Shown here in pieces: positions 19,661 through 29,178 of a stretch of DNA of 64,000 nucleotides. The notes below the pieces were generated by a model that ran no database searches, was not told the origin of the DNA, and worked only from the letters and a program-made list of their open reading frames with translations. Source of the stretch: Streptomyces yatensis (GTDB lineage: Bacteria; Actinomycetota; Actinomycetes; Streptomycetales; Streptomycetaceae); the NCBI RefSeq assembly GCF_018069625.1, contig NZ_CP072941.1, positions 10,292,001 to 10,356,000 of the forward strand, given 5' to 3'. The position numbers and the translations under genes are program-made. The first letter of the stretch is position 1; each line of letters starts with the position of its first letter.

Positions 19661-20691
19661 GGGCAGCGCGAATCACCGCGTTCGGCGGACCGGAGGTCTT
19701 CGAGGTCACCGACGTACCCGCCCCCGAGCCGGCCGCGGGCGAAGTGCTGGTGCGGCTACACGCCGCCGGGCTGAACCGGGCCGACATCATCGTCAGAGAG
19801 GGCAGGTTTCCAGAGGCACCGAAACCACCGATGATCCTCGGGGTCGAGGGGGCCGGAGAGATCGCCGTCGTCGGCGACGGGGTCACCGGGTTCGCCCCAG
19901 GCGACCGGGTCGCGATCAACCCGATGAAGGTCTGCGACAAGTGCGAAAAGTGCCGGAGCGGCCGGGACAGCGAGTGCCCCCGCCTGCAGATCGTCGGGGA
20001 GCACTTCGACGGCGCCTACGCGGAGTACATCGCGCTGCCCGCCCGCAACGTCGTCCCGGCCCCCGCCGGGCTGGGGTACGACCAGCTCGCCGCCGGCATC
20101 GTCGCCTACATGACGGCCTGGCACATGCTGAAGACCCGCGGTCAGCTCCAGCCCGGCGAGACCGTGCTCGTCGTCGGCGCGGGCAGCGGTGTCGCGAGCG
20201 CCGCGGTGCAGGTCGCGAAGGCGCTGGGCGCCACGGTGATCGCCACGACCAGCACCGAGCGCAAGGAGGAGCAGGTCCGCGCGCTCGGCGCCGACGAGGT
20301 GGTCAACTACCATGCGGAGTCGAACTTCCACGAATCGGTGCGCAAGCTGACCGGCGGACTGGGCGTCGACGTGGTGCACGAGACCGTTGGGCGCGCGACG
20401 GTGCAGAAGTCCGTCCTGTCCGCGCGACACGGTGGCCGGCTGGTCGGCATGGGCTCGCACACCGGCAAGACCGCCGAACTGGACCTCTGGAGCCTCTACC
20501 GGCGCGAGATCACCTTCATCGGCTGCCACACCTCGAACCGCGCCGAGATCGCCGAGTTCCTGCCGCTGCTGGCCGACGGCTCGCTCAGCCCCGTCGTCGA
20601 CTCGGTCTTCCCGCTGGGCGCCGCGCCCGAGGCCCAGGCCCGGCTCGACGCACCCGACCGCTTCGGCAAGGTCGTGCTCTCGATCGGCTGA
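19657..20691 (+). CDS. Zinc-containing medium-chain dehydrogenase/reductase
   Basis: A 344-residue MDR-family oxidoreductase. The N-terminal GroES-like domain includes a structural-zinc lobe with four Cys (KVCDKCEKCRSGRDSECPR), and the Rossmann segment reads VLVVGAGSGVASAAVQVAKALGA split around the GxGxxA motif, followed by ATTSTERKEEQVRALGADEVV. Overall it resembles quinone oxidoreductase/crotonyl-CoA reductase-like proteins. It is the last gene of the plus-strand block before iclR. Whether it reduces a quinone, an enone or an enoyl-CoA is not visible. Confidence 0.85.
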   Translation: MRAARITAFGGPEVFEVTDVPAPEPAAGEVLVRLHAAGLNRADIIVREGRFPEAPKPPMILGVEGAGEIAVVGDGVTGFAPGDRVAINPMKVCDKCEKCRSGRDSECPRLQIVGEHFDGAYAEYIALPARNVVPAPAGLGYDQLAAGIVAYMTAWHMLKTRGQLQPGETVLVVGAGSGVASAAVQVAKALGATVIATTSTERKEEQVRALGADEVVNYHAESNFHESVRKLTGGLGVDVVHETVGRATVQKSVLSARHGGRLVGMGSHTGKTAELDLWSLYRREITFIGCHTSNRAEIAEFLPLLADGSLSPVVDSVFPLGAAPEAQARLDAPDRFGKVVLSIG

Positions 20692-20787
20692 GGCCCGCGT
20701 CCCTACCACCGGGAATGACCGCGGGGCGGCGCGGGGCGGGCTGATGCCAGGACCGAAGAGCCCAGATCCTGCTAGCCTGTCCCACGG

Positions 20788-20806
20788 TGCGGAACGCCCG
20801 TTCATG
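20788..20806. promoter_or_regulatory. IclR-type operator upstream of iclR
   Basis: A GAACG-CC-CGTTC palindrome (20,792-20,803) sits 44 bases before the iclR start. Its GCGGAACG core also occurs in the 15,785-15,799 operator. A shared element before the regulator gene and before the M19/importer block supports autoregulation and pathway control by the same protein. Confidence 0.6.
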
Positions 20807-20846
20807 CATGGTGGCGTTCCTTTGCGTTGGAGAGCGGGAGTCGGCG

Positions 20847-21620
20847 ATGGGACAGCTGGAAACGAGCAAGGGCATCAGCAGCGTCCTGAGCACCCTGCAG
20901 GTGCTGGAGGTCGTCGCGCAGCGCCAGCCGATCGGGGTGTCCGAATTGGCGCGCGCCACCGGCATGCCGAAAAGCAGCGTCCACCGGTGCCTGGTCACCC
21001 TCCGAGAGGCGGGGTGGCTGAAGATCGTGGACCCGAACCGGGTGCTCTGGGGAGTGACCAGCAAACCCCTCGACATCGGACTCAGCAGCTCCGGGGAGCA
21101 AAGCCTGCGCGACGTCGCGCACCCCCATCTTGAGGCCCTGCGCGACTCCATCAACGAGACCGTCCACCTCGTCATCCGAGACGGCAACTCACTTACGATC
21201 ATCATGCGGGAGGACAGCCGGCAGGCCGTGCGGACGTTTGTCGAGATCGGGACCCGGGCCCCGCTGCACGCCACCTCGTGTGGCCTGGCCGTGCTCGCGA
21301 AGCTCGGCGACGACGAGATCAACGGCCTGCTGGCCTGCGGTCTCAACCGCTACACCGACACCACACCTACCTCGCTGGAGCGGGTCCGGGAGGAGATCGA
21401 GCGGACCCGCACCCGGGGGTTCTCGACCAACGACGAGTCCTGGTGGCGGCCGGGGGTCAGCGCCATCGGCGCCGCCATCATGAACTCGGCCGGGCGTCCG
21501 GTGGCCGCGCTCGCCGTATCGGTGCCGTCCAGCCGTTTCGAACGCGACAAGATCGCGGCCTACGGCGAGTGCGCGGTGAAGACGGCGGCGGCGATCTCGG
21601 AGTCGCTGGCGGACCGCTGA
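20847..21620 (+). CDS. IclR-family transcriptional regulator
   Basis: A 257-residue regulator with the IclR winged helix-turn-helix at residues about 8-70 (SVLSTLQVLEVVAQRQPIG, then VSELARATGMPKSSVHRCLV) and a C-terminal GAF-like effector domain (GTRAPLHATSCGLAVLAKLG, FSTNDESWWRPGVSAIGAAI). The ATG at 20,847 puts the DNA-binding domain at the N-terminus. Location at the end of the catabolic cluster and the shared palindromes at 15,785 and 20,792 mark it as the likely pathway regulator, responding to the substrate or an intermediate. Confidence 0.88.
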   Translation: MGQLETSKGISSVLSTLQVLEVVAQRQPIGVSELARATGMPKSSVHRCLVTLREAGWLKIVDPNRVLWGVTSKPLDIGLSSSGEQSLRDVAHPHLEALRDSINETVHLVIRDGNSLTIIMREDSRQAVRTFVEIGTRAPLHATSCGLAVLAKLGDDEINGLLACGLNRYTDTTPTSLERVREEIERTRTRGFSTNDESWWRPGVSAIGAAIMNSAGRPVAALAVSVPSSRFERDKIAAYGECAVKTAAAISESLADR

Positions 21621-21788
21621 TCCCCCAGCCCTCTTACGGACGCGGACTTCGCTTGTTCGGTCCGAGGACTCAAGCACCGCCCCGCTGCGCCGGCGCGCCC
21701 TGGGCGTCGGCCTGGACGCGCACATGGTCGCCGGAAACGACGTCCTGGCCGTGCACGCCGTCACGCGGGCCGCGGCCGGGCAGACCGG

Positions 21789-22849
21789 TCATGCGTCGAG
21801 CGTGGCATGCGCTGCCCGTGCGGCATCAAGAGCACCCCGGGATTTCCCGCACGCATCCCGTTGGGGGAGGTCCTGTTCGGACCAGATGCATTTGCCATCG
21901 TCGAGGTAGCGCGCACGCCAGCGCCGGGAAAGGGCGGAGACCAGTAGCAAGCCGCGGCCACCTTCGTCGGTGTAGCTGGGGTGGCGGATGCGCGGGGTAC
22001 TGAGACTGCCGTCGAAGACCGCGCAGATCAGAGAGCGGCTCCGCAGCAGGAGTAGGCACAGCGGGCCTCTGGCGTGCCGGATGGCGTTGCCGACGAGTTC
22101 GCTGACCAGGAGCTCGGTGGTCGTGATGAGCTCGTCCAGTCCCCAAGCGGCCAGTTGTTCGCGGACATGCCGGCGGGCCTGTCCGGCGGCCTGGGGATTC
22201 TCCGGAAGAGGACAGGAAACGACATCACCGGCTGCAGTGCACCGGGTATGAGCGATCAACAGGGCCGCGTCGTCGTTGGTCTGCCCACGGTCGGGTTGCC
22301 ATGCCGAGACGATCCCGTCACACAGGTCATCGAGGTGCCGGACGTCATCGTCCTGGTGTTCTGCCCGGAAGTACGGTGCCCGGGTCGCGGCCTCGGTCAG
22401 GAGCCGCTGGAGCTGGGCCAGTCCCTGTTCAATGTCCTGCGTGGCGGATTCGACCAGCCCGTCGGTACACAGGACGAGAAGGCTCTCGTCGGGTAGGTGC
22501 AGCTCGTGTGTTTTGAACGGTGGTTCGGCGGCGCCCAGCGGCGGGTCGGCGACCAGGTCGGGCATGTGGACGGCGCCGTCGGGATGGACGACGACCGGCG
22601 GGGGATGACCGGCCAGGGAGAACGTGCAGCTTCGGGCGACCGGGTCGAACACGGCGTACAGGCAGGTGGCGTATAAGTCTTCGCCGAGGTCGTTGACCAG
22701 GTCGTTGAGGCGGCCGAACAGTTCTGCGGGGGGCATCTCCAGATCGCCGAGGGTGCGCACGGCGGTGCGCAACCGGCCCATGGTGGCCGCCTCGGCGATG
22801 CCGTGGCCCATCACGTCGCCGATCACCAGCGCGACCCGGTCGCCGACCA
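21789..22849 (-). pseudogene. 5'-truncated PP2C (SpoIIE) phosphatase with anti-sigma-type ATPase domain
   Basis: The complement encodes the end of a PP2C/SpoIIE phosphatase (VIGDVMGHGIAEAATMGRL, FSLAGHPPPVVVHPDG, LVLCTDGLVESATQDIEQGL) joined to a HATPase_c domain of the RsbW type (TTTELLVSELVGNAIRHARG, DEGGRGLLLVSAL). These fusions are abundant in Streptomyces and act in sigma-factor partner switching. The match stops abruptly near 22,849, so the sensor part and the first phosphatase motif are missing. The beginning was probably removed when the 22,857-24,460 segment with the ISL3 element arrived. Confidence 0.8.
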
Positions 22850-22856
22850 GCTACGC

Positions 22857-23135
22857 ATGAGCGACGACTATGCCGCGATCGTCGCGAGTATCAGCCTCGC
22901 CGTGCTGCTCATCGGTGTTGTCGATAGCCACTTCGACCTGAGCAACGCGAAAGCCCTCGCAGCAGCCGCCCAGCCGCCGACAGCAGTCGCCAGAAGAACG
23001 CGTCGCGGCGACCACACCTATGGGCTCATCAAGAGCTGCCTGGAGACCCTGCACATCTGGTTCTACACCTGCACCTACTTGATCACCTCGCTGGGGCGTG
23101 TACGGAACTTGGCTCTGATCCGTAGTCGTTGGTGA
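22857..23135 (+). CDS. Small putative membrane protein, 92 residues
   Basis: An ATG at 22,857, right at the junction with the truncated PP2C gene, opens a frame reading MSDDYAAIVASISLAVLLIG, which contains a single hydrophobic segment. The remainder is polar and ends with a basic tail. A domain family was not recognised. It may be a real short gene or the 5' part of a larger one cut by the adjacent ISL3 insertion. The start has no strong ribosome binding site. Confidence 0.45.
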   Translation: MSDDYAAIVASISLAVLLIGVVDSHFDLSNAKALAAAAQPPTAVARRTRRGDHTYGLIKSCLETLHIWFYTCTYLITSLGRVRNLALIRSRW

Positions 23136-23148
23136 CGCTGGGTACCTG

Positions 23149-24368
23149 TCAGGGCAGGAGGATGCGGTGGCGGAGAAGGTCGAATGCGGCGCGCCCGTGC
23201 ATCTGTCTCATGATCCTCTTGGGGCGGGTGTTGACGCCTTCGGTGCGGCCGTTCTGGTAGGGCAGGGTGAGGCCGGCGTCCGCGGCGGGCCGGTCAATTT
23301 CGAGGCCGTTGGTGAGACTGCGCAGGTGGGGCAGGTCGACTGCGCGGGCCGCTGCGATCCACTCGGTGAGTTTCACGTCGTTGCCCGCAGCCGGTTTCAG
23401 CAGGACGGCGAAGCCGCGTACCAGATCGGCGAATGCGGTCATCTCCGGGCAGGCTGCGGCGATCTTTTCCAGCAGGGTCGTTTCCTTCGGGCGCAGGTTT
23501 TCGGGCTTGGTGAGCAGGAGGCGGCCGGCGTGACGGGGGGTTGTGACGGGGCGGTCGCCTTCAGCGCGGCCCTGGTTGAGGTACCGGACCAGCAGGTTGG
23601 CGCGCTGCCGGTGTAGCCCAACTCCCGGATTCCCTGAGCAGGTGGGTGACAGAGGCTGCGGGGGTCAGCCGCGCGACGGGCGCGCAGATGGTCGCGGTAG
23701 GGGTCGACGAGGGTCGGGCGGTAGAGGGGGGCGATGCGCAGGGCCTGGGTTCGGGCATGCGGGCATAGCGTTTGACCGTGTTCAGGGCCACGTCGAGGCG
23801 GCGGGAACAGTCGAGCAGGCCGACGCCCTGGCCGAGGAGATCGTGGACCTTGTTCCAGCGTCCGCGGGTGGTCTGCTCGCGTACTCCGCCGGGGCGGGGC
23901 GGGTTGATGGTGGCCCAGCATCCGGCGTGCGCGCGGACTTCGAGCAGGACTTTGTCGCAGAGATTTCGCCAGAGGTGCCATCGATCGCTGACCTGCACCG
24001 CGTCGGGCAGGACACGGCGGACAGCCTCGGCGTAGGTGGCCGAGCCGTCCCGGCACACGACCTCGACACCAGGGTGTTCGCGCAGCCAGGACTCCAGGGT
24101 GGCCGCGTCGCGGTCGGGCAGGACCGCGACGCGTCGGCCGGTCTCGGCATCCGTGATGATCGTGGCGTAGCGGTGGCGGCGGCGCAGAGCGAAATCGTCC
24201 ACCCCGATCACCCGTGGGACCGTTTGCTGGGGCAGCGGCGCCGTAGATGGCGCAACGCTGGTGCTGCGGGACACGGGCACGGCGAGGACGCCGGCCAGGC
24301 GTGCGGCCGCCCGGCCGCATAACTCCCGGCTGATCGGGGCCGTCCCACGGCGACCGTGCGACTTTCAA
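23149..24368 (-). pseudogene. ISL3-family transposase, frameshifted
   Basis: The complement encodes an ISL3 DDE transposase in several frames. The first Asp lies in VIGVDDFALRRRHRYATII, the second region is VQVSDRWHLWRNLCDKVL, and the third acidic residue is in NGRTEGVNTRPKRI, followed by the family tail MHGRAAFDLLRHRILLP. The N-terminal zinc-ribbon part is missing or divergent. At least two frame changes occur in the middle. Just beyond the 5' side are two copies of TGATG-C/G-TTGACAGT (24,423-24,462), possibly related to the IS end. Whether the element is dead or mis-sequenced is open. Confidence 0.75.
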
Positions 24369-24577
24369 CGGAAGAGAGAAACTGTGAACGCTTCCTCTGA
24401 CCCGAGCGCTGTCCGGTCCCGGGTGATGCTTGACAGTTCGGTCCCAGCTGATGGTTGACAGTGGCCGTGATCGGCTTTTCTGTGCGGGTCGTCACCGGGA
24501 GCCGATCGCGCGCCCATCCGCGGACGCGAGATCCCGGTCGGGTCGGGACGCCGCGACCGGGATCCACGCAACCACCG

Positions 24578-25747
24578 CTATGCGTCCTTCGCCACGCGGT
24601 GCGTCGGGCGCACGCCGAGCCAGCCCGGCGACGGCTTGCCCTTCGGCTCGCCCACGTACTGAGTCAGCTGGGTCCGGAACCGCTCGGCGGCGGCCCGGTC
24701 GGTCATGAACCGCACATAGCCGTCGAGGCTGGTGTTCGGGTACTCCCACACATGCTTGAAGCCCTTGTGCGGCTGTACGTCCTCGCGCACCGTCCACATG
24801 TAGTGGTTCTGCTGAGTCTTCTTCGACAACCACCAGTTCAGGTAGAGCTTCGCGGTGGCCGGGTGCTTCGCGTCCTTGAGGATCGCCGCTCGCTGCGCCC
24901 AGGACATGAACGGTTCCTTCTCCGGCACGACGAAGCGCGACTTCTGGCCGGGGAAGAGGGCGATCGGCGTCTCCGCGCCGAGCGCGACCTGCTTCTTGCC
25001 CGACTCGACCTCGTCGTACGGCGCCTGGGCACCGCGTACCCACTTCACGTCCTGCGCCGCGAACCGCTTCAGCCAGTCCCAGCCGTAGGTGTCGACCATC
25101 TTCTTGTAGAGGAAGAGCACCGCGTCGTCGTCGTTCGGATACGTCGAGATGATCTTCCCCTTCCACTTAGGGTCGAGGAGGTCCTTGGCGGAGGCAGGCG
25201 CCGCCGAGCCAGTGCGGTCCTTGTTGTAGATGAGCCCGAAGCTGTCGGCGAAGATCGAGGTCCAGGCGCCGTCGGGGTCCTTGAACCCGTCGTGCACCTT
25301 GCCGAACCCGGCGGGCTTGTACGGCATCAGGGCGCCGGCCTTCTTCCAGCGCGGGAAGTCCTGGACGGTCTGCAGCTGGACGACGTCGGGCACCAGCGTA
25401 TTCGTCGCGAGCTGGTGGTCGATCCGCGCGTCATGGAACTTGCTGTAGTCCACGATCATGTTGACCTTGATGCGGGGGAACGCCTTCTCGAACGCGGCCT
25501 TGTTCTCGTCCTGCTGGGTCGCCACGTCGCCGCCCGCGTAGACGGTCAGCGTGCCGCCCTCGGCGCGCGCGTCCTTGTAGAGCTGGTCCAGGCTCCTGGT
25601 CTCCTCGCGGACCGAGGCGGCCGCGGCGTTCTTCGTCGACTTCCCCTTCGAGTCGTCGCCCGAGCCGCCGCCGCACGCGGTGACCAGAGTGAGTCCGGCG
25701 GCGGCCAGCGAGCAGCCGATCGAAGATGTACGACGGGAGGGCGCCAT
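24578..25747 (-). CDS. Extracellular solute-binding lipoprotein (ABC importer, ferric/organic type)
   Basis: A 389-residue secreted lipoprotein: positively charged start (MAPSRRTS), hydrophobic segment and lipobox LVTACGGG with the lipidated Cys. The mature part is a type II periplasmic-binding fold of the AfuA/FbpA-like group (TLTVYAGGDVATQQDENKAA, FADSFGLIYNKDRTG, LLDPKWKGKIISTYPNDDDA). It binds a solute, ferric iron or a small organic molecule, for an ABC importer. No permease or ATPase genes follow, so it is an orphan. It may belong functionally to the enolase/ACS-transporter cluster to its right. Confidence 0.85.
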   Translation of the reverse strand: MAPSRRTSSIGCSLAAAGLTLVTACGGGSGDDSKGKSTKNAAAASVREETRSLDQLYKDARAEGGTLTVYAGGDVATQQDENKAAFEKAFPRIKVNMIVDYSKFHDARIDHQLATNTLVPDVVQLQTVQDFPRWKKAGALMPYKPAGFGKVHDGFKDPDGAWTSIFADSFGLIYNKDRTGSAAPASAKDLLDPKWKGKIISTYPNDDDAVLFLYKKMVDTYGWDWLKRFAAQDVKWVRGAQAPYDEVESGKKQVALGAETPIALFPGQKSRFVVPEKEPFMSWAQRAAILKDAKHPATAKLYLNWWLSKKTQQNHYMWTVREDVQPHKGFKHVWEYPNTSLDGYVRFMTDRAAAERFRTQLTQYVGEPKGKPSPGWLGVRPTHRVAKDA

Positions 25748-26396
25748 GGCGTCCGTCTCCTTGGGTGCGAGGGGGGTGGGCGAACGGACCACGAAGCTAC
25801 TGGGGCGACTTACTGATGTTCAAATTGGAACTGCATTGCCATGGCGAGGCTTACCGGTCCGCTTGCCAGTGCTCTGAGCTGCTGGGATGCCACCATCAGA
25901 GCGGATGGTCGTGTCCGGAAAGGCGTCATGTGATCGCGCGCACACCGCCGTCCGTGACCGCGGGCCGAAGTGATGGGCGACCCGTAGGAGCGCTCGGCGG
26001 AGTTCCTGGGCGTGGTGATCGCCGGGGCCTGGGGAGTGCCGGCTCTCACGCCGCCCGACGCCCTCAAGGGCCTGGCGGTGCAGGACGACTTGGAGGGCAC
26101 GCCGCGGCGTCACCGCGCTCGCCGCGGACGTCGAACTCCCCGTCGGCCTGCGGGCGATGGTCGCGCTCAACGTCGGTCGGCGCGCGGCGACCGGGCCCGG
26201 ACGGCGCAAAGCTCGGCGGCGGCATCGTCCTGGTCATCCTGTGGTGGTGGCAGACCCGCCAGGAAGAGGCCATGCGTGCGGTGCTCACTTTGCGGCCTGG
26301 CGGCAACAAGGGTGCGCTGGGGCCGGTTCACCGTGCGCATGGCGACCTGTCAGGCTTGGTCGGCCTTCGTGGCGCGGCGGCTGCCGGGAGGGGCAG
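25748..26396. other. Gap with remnants, no intact gene
   Basis: About 650 bases between the lipoprotein start and the enolase-superfamily gene end. Plus-strand patches (ADVELPVGLRAMVALNVG near 26,130; LGGGIVLVILWWWQTRQEEA near 26,210) look like pieces of former genes in different frames. A promoter for the minus-strand lipoprotein should lie in 25,750-25,850, where an AT-richer stretch occurs, but no clear -35/-10 pair was recognised. Confidence 0.35.
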
Positions 26397-27521
26397 TCAG
26401 TGCCGGGTTGGGATGACCTCGAACGCCTCTGCGGCCTTGTGCCGTTCGATCGCCGATTCGTCGAAGACGACACCGTGACCGGGCCGTCCCGATGGCGTTG
26501 CGCGGCCGTCGACGATCTGGACCGGCTCGGTTGCCAGGCCGAGTTCGAAGAGGGTTCCGCCCTCGATGTCCTCGAGGATGTACGCGTTCTCGATCGCGCA
26601 GAGGAGGTGCACGGAGAGTTCGCTCATGTAGTGCGGGGCCATCTGGAGGTTGAACGAGCTCGCGAGGTGGGCGATCTTGAGCCATTCGGTGAATCCTCCG
26701 ACTCGCGCCACGTCCGCTTGCACGATGTCGACGGCTCCGGCGTGGATGTAGTCGGCGAACTGCATGCGTGTGAAGAGGCTTTCGCCGAGCGCGACGGGGG
26801 TCGACAGCGCTGACCGCACGTGCACGTTGCCGCGCAGGTCCTCCGCCAGCACGGGCTCCTCGATCCAGGCGGGTGCGAAGCGCTCAAGGGCGCTCACCCG
26901 GCGGATCGCCTCGCCCGCGCGCCATTTCTGATTGGCGTCGACGAAGACGGCGACCTTGTTGCCGACGGTGGCCCGCGCGGTGGCGAGCCGCTCGACGTCC
27001 TCTTCGAGGTCGTCGCGGCCTATCTTCACCTTGACGGCGGTGTTGCCCTTGTCCAGGTATCCCGTCAGCTGCTCTGCCAGCTCATCCCCCTGCAGGTGCA
27101 GGTTGAGCCCGGAAGCGTACGCCGGCGTGCTCTCTTGGTACGCACCCCACAGGCGGTAGAGCGGTAGTTCCAGGGACTTGCCGACGGCGTCCCAGACCGC
27201 GATGTCCACCGCGGCGATCGCCAACGAACTGACCCCCGCGTTCCCGACGGCGTGCAACTCAGCTGCGCAGCGTTGCCAGATGCGCTCGGCGTTCCGGGGG
27301 TCCGCTCCGATGAGTAGCGGTCGGAGGTAGACGTCGATCAACTCGCGCACGGCGGCCCCTCCCATCCCCAGTGAGTAGGACCATCCCCGCGCTGTCACAC
27401 CGGTGTCCGTCCTGAGGGTGACGAGGACGAATTCCCAGGTCGTGATCGATTGGATCGCGTCCTGGAGCTGGATGGTCGGGGGGACCCGGAGCAGGTCGAC
27501 GTGCAGTTCGGTGATCTTCAT
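26397..27521 (-). CDS. Mandelate racemase/muconate lactonizing enzyme family protein (enolase superfamily)
   Basis: A 374-residue enolase-superfamily enzyme: N-terminal capping domain (MKITELHVDLLRVPPTIQLQ), barrel Lys motif VKVKIGRDDLEEDVERLA, first metal Asp in VAVFVDANQKW, second metal Glu in WIEEPVLAEDL, third in STPVALGESLF, and the His region MAPHYMSELSVHLLCAIE. The K-x-K motif with DAN, IEEP and GES indicates an MR/MLE-like acid-sugar dehydratase or racemase. It overlaps the transporter gene by four bases, so the pair likely handles one imported sugar acid or related compound. Confidence 0.88.
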   Translation of the reverse strand: MKITELHVDLLRVPPTIQLQDAIQSITTWEFVLVTLRTDTGVTARGWSYSLGMGGAAVRELIDVYLRPLLIGADPRNAERIWQRCAAELHAVGNAGVSSLAIAAVDIAVWDAVGKSLELPLYRLWGAYQESTPAYASGLNLHLQGDELAEQLTGYLDKGNTAVKVKIGRDDLEEDVERLATARATVGNKVAVFVDANQKWRAGEAIRRVSALERFAPAWIEEPVLAEDLRGNVHVRSALSTPVALGESLFTRMQFADYIHAGAVDIVQADVARVGGFTEWLKIAHLASSFNLQMAPHYMSELSVHLLCAIENAYILEDIEGGTLFELGLATEPVQIVDGRATPSGRPGHGVVFDESAIERHKAAEAFEVIPTRH

Positions 27522-28885
27522 GCGGCGATGTCTCCATGGGACGTGGTGGTCGGGGTCAGGGCGGCCGAGGCCGGCCTGGACGAGGTGCCCAGCCGGTTGC
27601 GGATGGCGATCACGAGCACGGCGGCCGCCAGCAGCACAATGCTCATGACGATCATGGGTGGGCGGTAGGAGCCGCCCGAGGCGTCGGCGATCGCACCGGT
27701 CGCGTACGGCGCGGCGAATCCCGCGATGTTGCCCAGCGAGTTGATCAGGGCGAGGCCACCCGCTGCCGCGGTGCCGGTCAGGAACTCGGTGGGCAGCTGC
27801 CACAGGCTCGGATAGGCGCCGAAGAGACCGGCGGCACCGACACTGAGGGCGAGGAGCGCGGCGATCGGCGATCCGAAGAACAGGGCGCCCGCGAAGGCGA
27901 CCGCTGAGACGAGCACGGGTATGGCGACGTGCAGCGGGCGTTCGCCGGTGCGGTCCGAGTGCCGGCCGACGACGAGGAGGGCCGCGGCGGCGAAGAGGTA
28001 GGGGACTGCTGAGATCAGCCCGACCTCGACGAGGGAGAAGTGCGTGCCGGCCCGCTCTCCGAGGGAGTCGACGATCGTGGGGAGAAAGAAGGTGAGGGCG
28101 TACTGGCCGAAGACGAGACAGAAGTAGATCACGCACAGCACCAGCACCCGGGAGTTGAACAGGGAAGTCCTGAGGGAACTGAGGCCGTGGGCGTCGGCGG
28201 TGTCCCGCTCCTCCTCGGCAAGCTTGGCCGTCAGCCACTCGCGTTCCTCGGCCGAGAGCCACTTCGCCTGACCGGGGCGGTCGGTGAGGGCGAACCACAC
28301 GACGAAGGCGAGGACGACGGCCGGCAGACCCTCGATGACGAACATCCACCGCCAGCCCGCAAGGATCCCGTGCCCGTCGAAGGCCGACATGAGCCAGGTG
28401 GACAGCGGCGAGCCGAGCACGGAGGCGAGCGGAATGGCCAGCAGGAACAGTGCGGTCACGCGTGCGCGTTGTTCACGGGGGATCCAATACGTCAGGTAGA
28501 GGAGTATGCCCGGGTAGAGGCCCGCCTCGGCGATGCCGAGGAGGAAACGGCCGATGGAGAATATCGTCACATTGGGTACGAAGCCCATCAGGGAGGAGAT
28601 CACGCCCCAAGTGATCATGATGCGGGCGATCCACTTTCGCGCGCCGAATCTGTGCAGGGCCAGATTGCTCGGCACTTCGACCACGACATAGCCGATGAAG
28701 AAGATGCCGGAGGTCAGACCGAAGGTCGTCGCCGTCATGGACAGGTCGTCGGACATCTGCAGCTTCGCAAAACTGATGTTGGACCGGTCCAGGTAGCTGA
28801 CGAAGTAGATCGCGACCAGCAACGGCACCAGGCGGCGGCTCACCTTGGCCGTGGTGCGCTTTTGCAGGTCGGTGTCGAGGTCCAT
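27518..28885 (-). CDS. MFS transporter, anion:cation symporter (ACS) family
   Basis: A 455-residue 12-helix transporter with ACS marks: first helix AIYFVSYLDRSNISFAKLQM in part, the helix 2 stretch GIFFIGYVVVEVPSNLALHR and helix 4-5 GIAEAGLYPGILLYLTYWIP. Relatives import tartrate, galactonate, glucarate, phthalate and similar organic anions. Coupling to the enolase-superfamily gene (four-base overlap) supports uptake of the dehydratase substrate. The chosen ATG (28,885) starts MDLDTDLQKRTTAKVSRRLV; the open frame upstream looks non-coding. Confidence 0.87.
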   Translation of the reverse strand: MDLDTDLQKRTTAKVSRRLVPLLVAIYFVSYLDRSNISFAKLQMSDDLSMTATTFGLTSGIFFIGYVVVEVPSNLALHRFGARKWIARIMITWGVISSLMGFVPNVTIFSIGRFLLGIAEAGLYPGILLYLTYWIPREQRARVTALFLLAIPLASVLGSPLSTWLMSAFDGHGILAGWRWMFVIEGLPAVVLAFVVWFALTDRPGQAKWLSAEEREWLTAKLAEEERDTADAHGLSSLRTSLFNSRVLVLCVIYFCLVFGQYALTFFLPTIVDSLGERAGTHFSLVEVGLISAVPYLFAAAALLVVGRHSDRTGERPLHVAIPVLVSAVAFAGALFFGSPIAALLALSVGAAGLFGAYPSLWQLPTEFLTGTAAAGGLALINSLGNIAGFAAPYATGAIADASGGSYRPPMIVMSIVLLAAAVLVIAIRNRLGTSSRPASAALTPTTTSHGDIAA

Positions 28886-29178
28886 GCAGGCGTTCCTCTC
28901 GGGCTTGGGGCAGGCGTCACTGGTCTGGAGGGGCGGGTGTTCGGCCGGCCGTGCCGGCTGTCCGGTGTCGGTGCCGCGAACCGCATGGTCGATGAAGTCG
29001 GGCGCCGGTTCAGCCGGCGGTCCGGCACTGTCTCCGACGGTGTTCCGCAGGGCGAAGACACTCGCCGAGTGCTTGCGCGCCCGTCGGGACGCGGTCATGG
29101 GACGGGGCTCCCGCGACGTAGCCGTATGTGTCGCGCCTTTGGCGATCGACTGCGCTGCGTCCCGGCGTCCGGAGCAAT
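28886..29178. other. Gap before the transporter start, likely promoter region
   Basis: About 290 bases separate the ACS transporter start from the end of the GntR gene, both on the complement. No gene was recognised. The region should carry the promoter of the transporter/enolase pair, but no palindrome matching the GntR operators at 29,916-29,958 was seen here. Confidence 0.3.
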
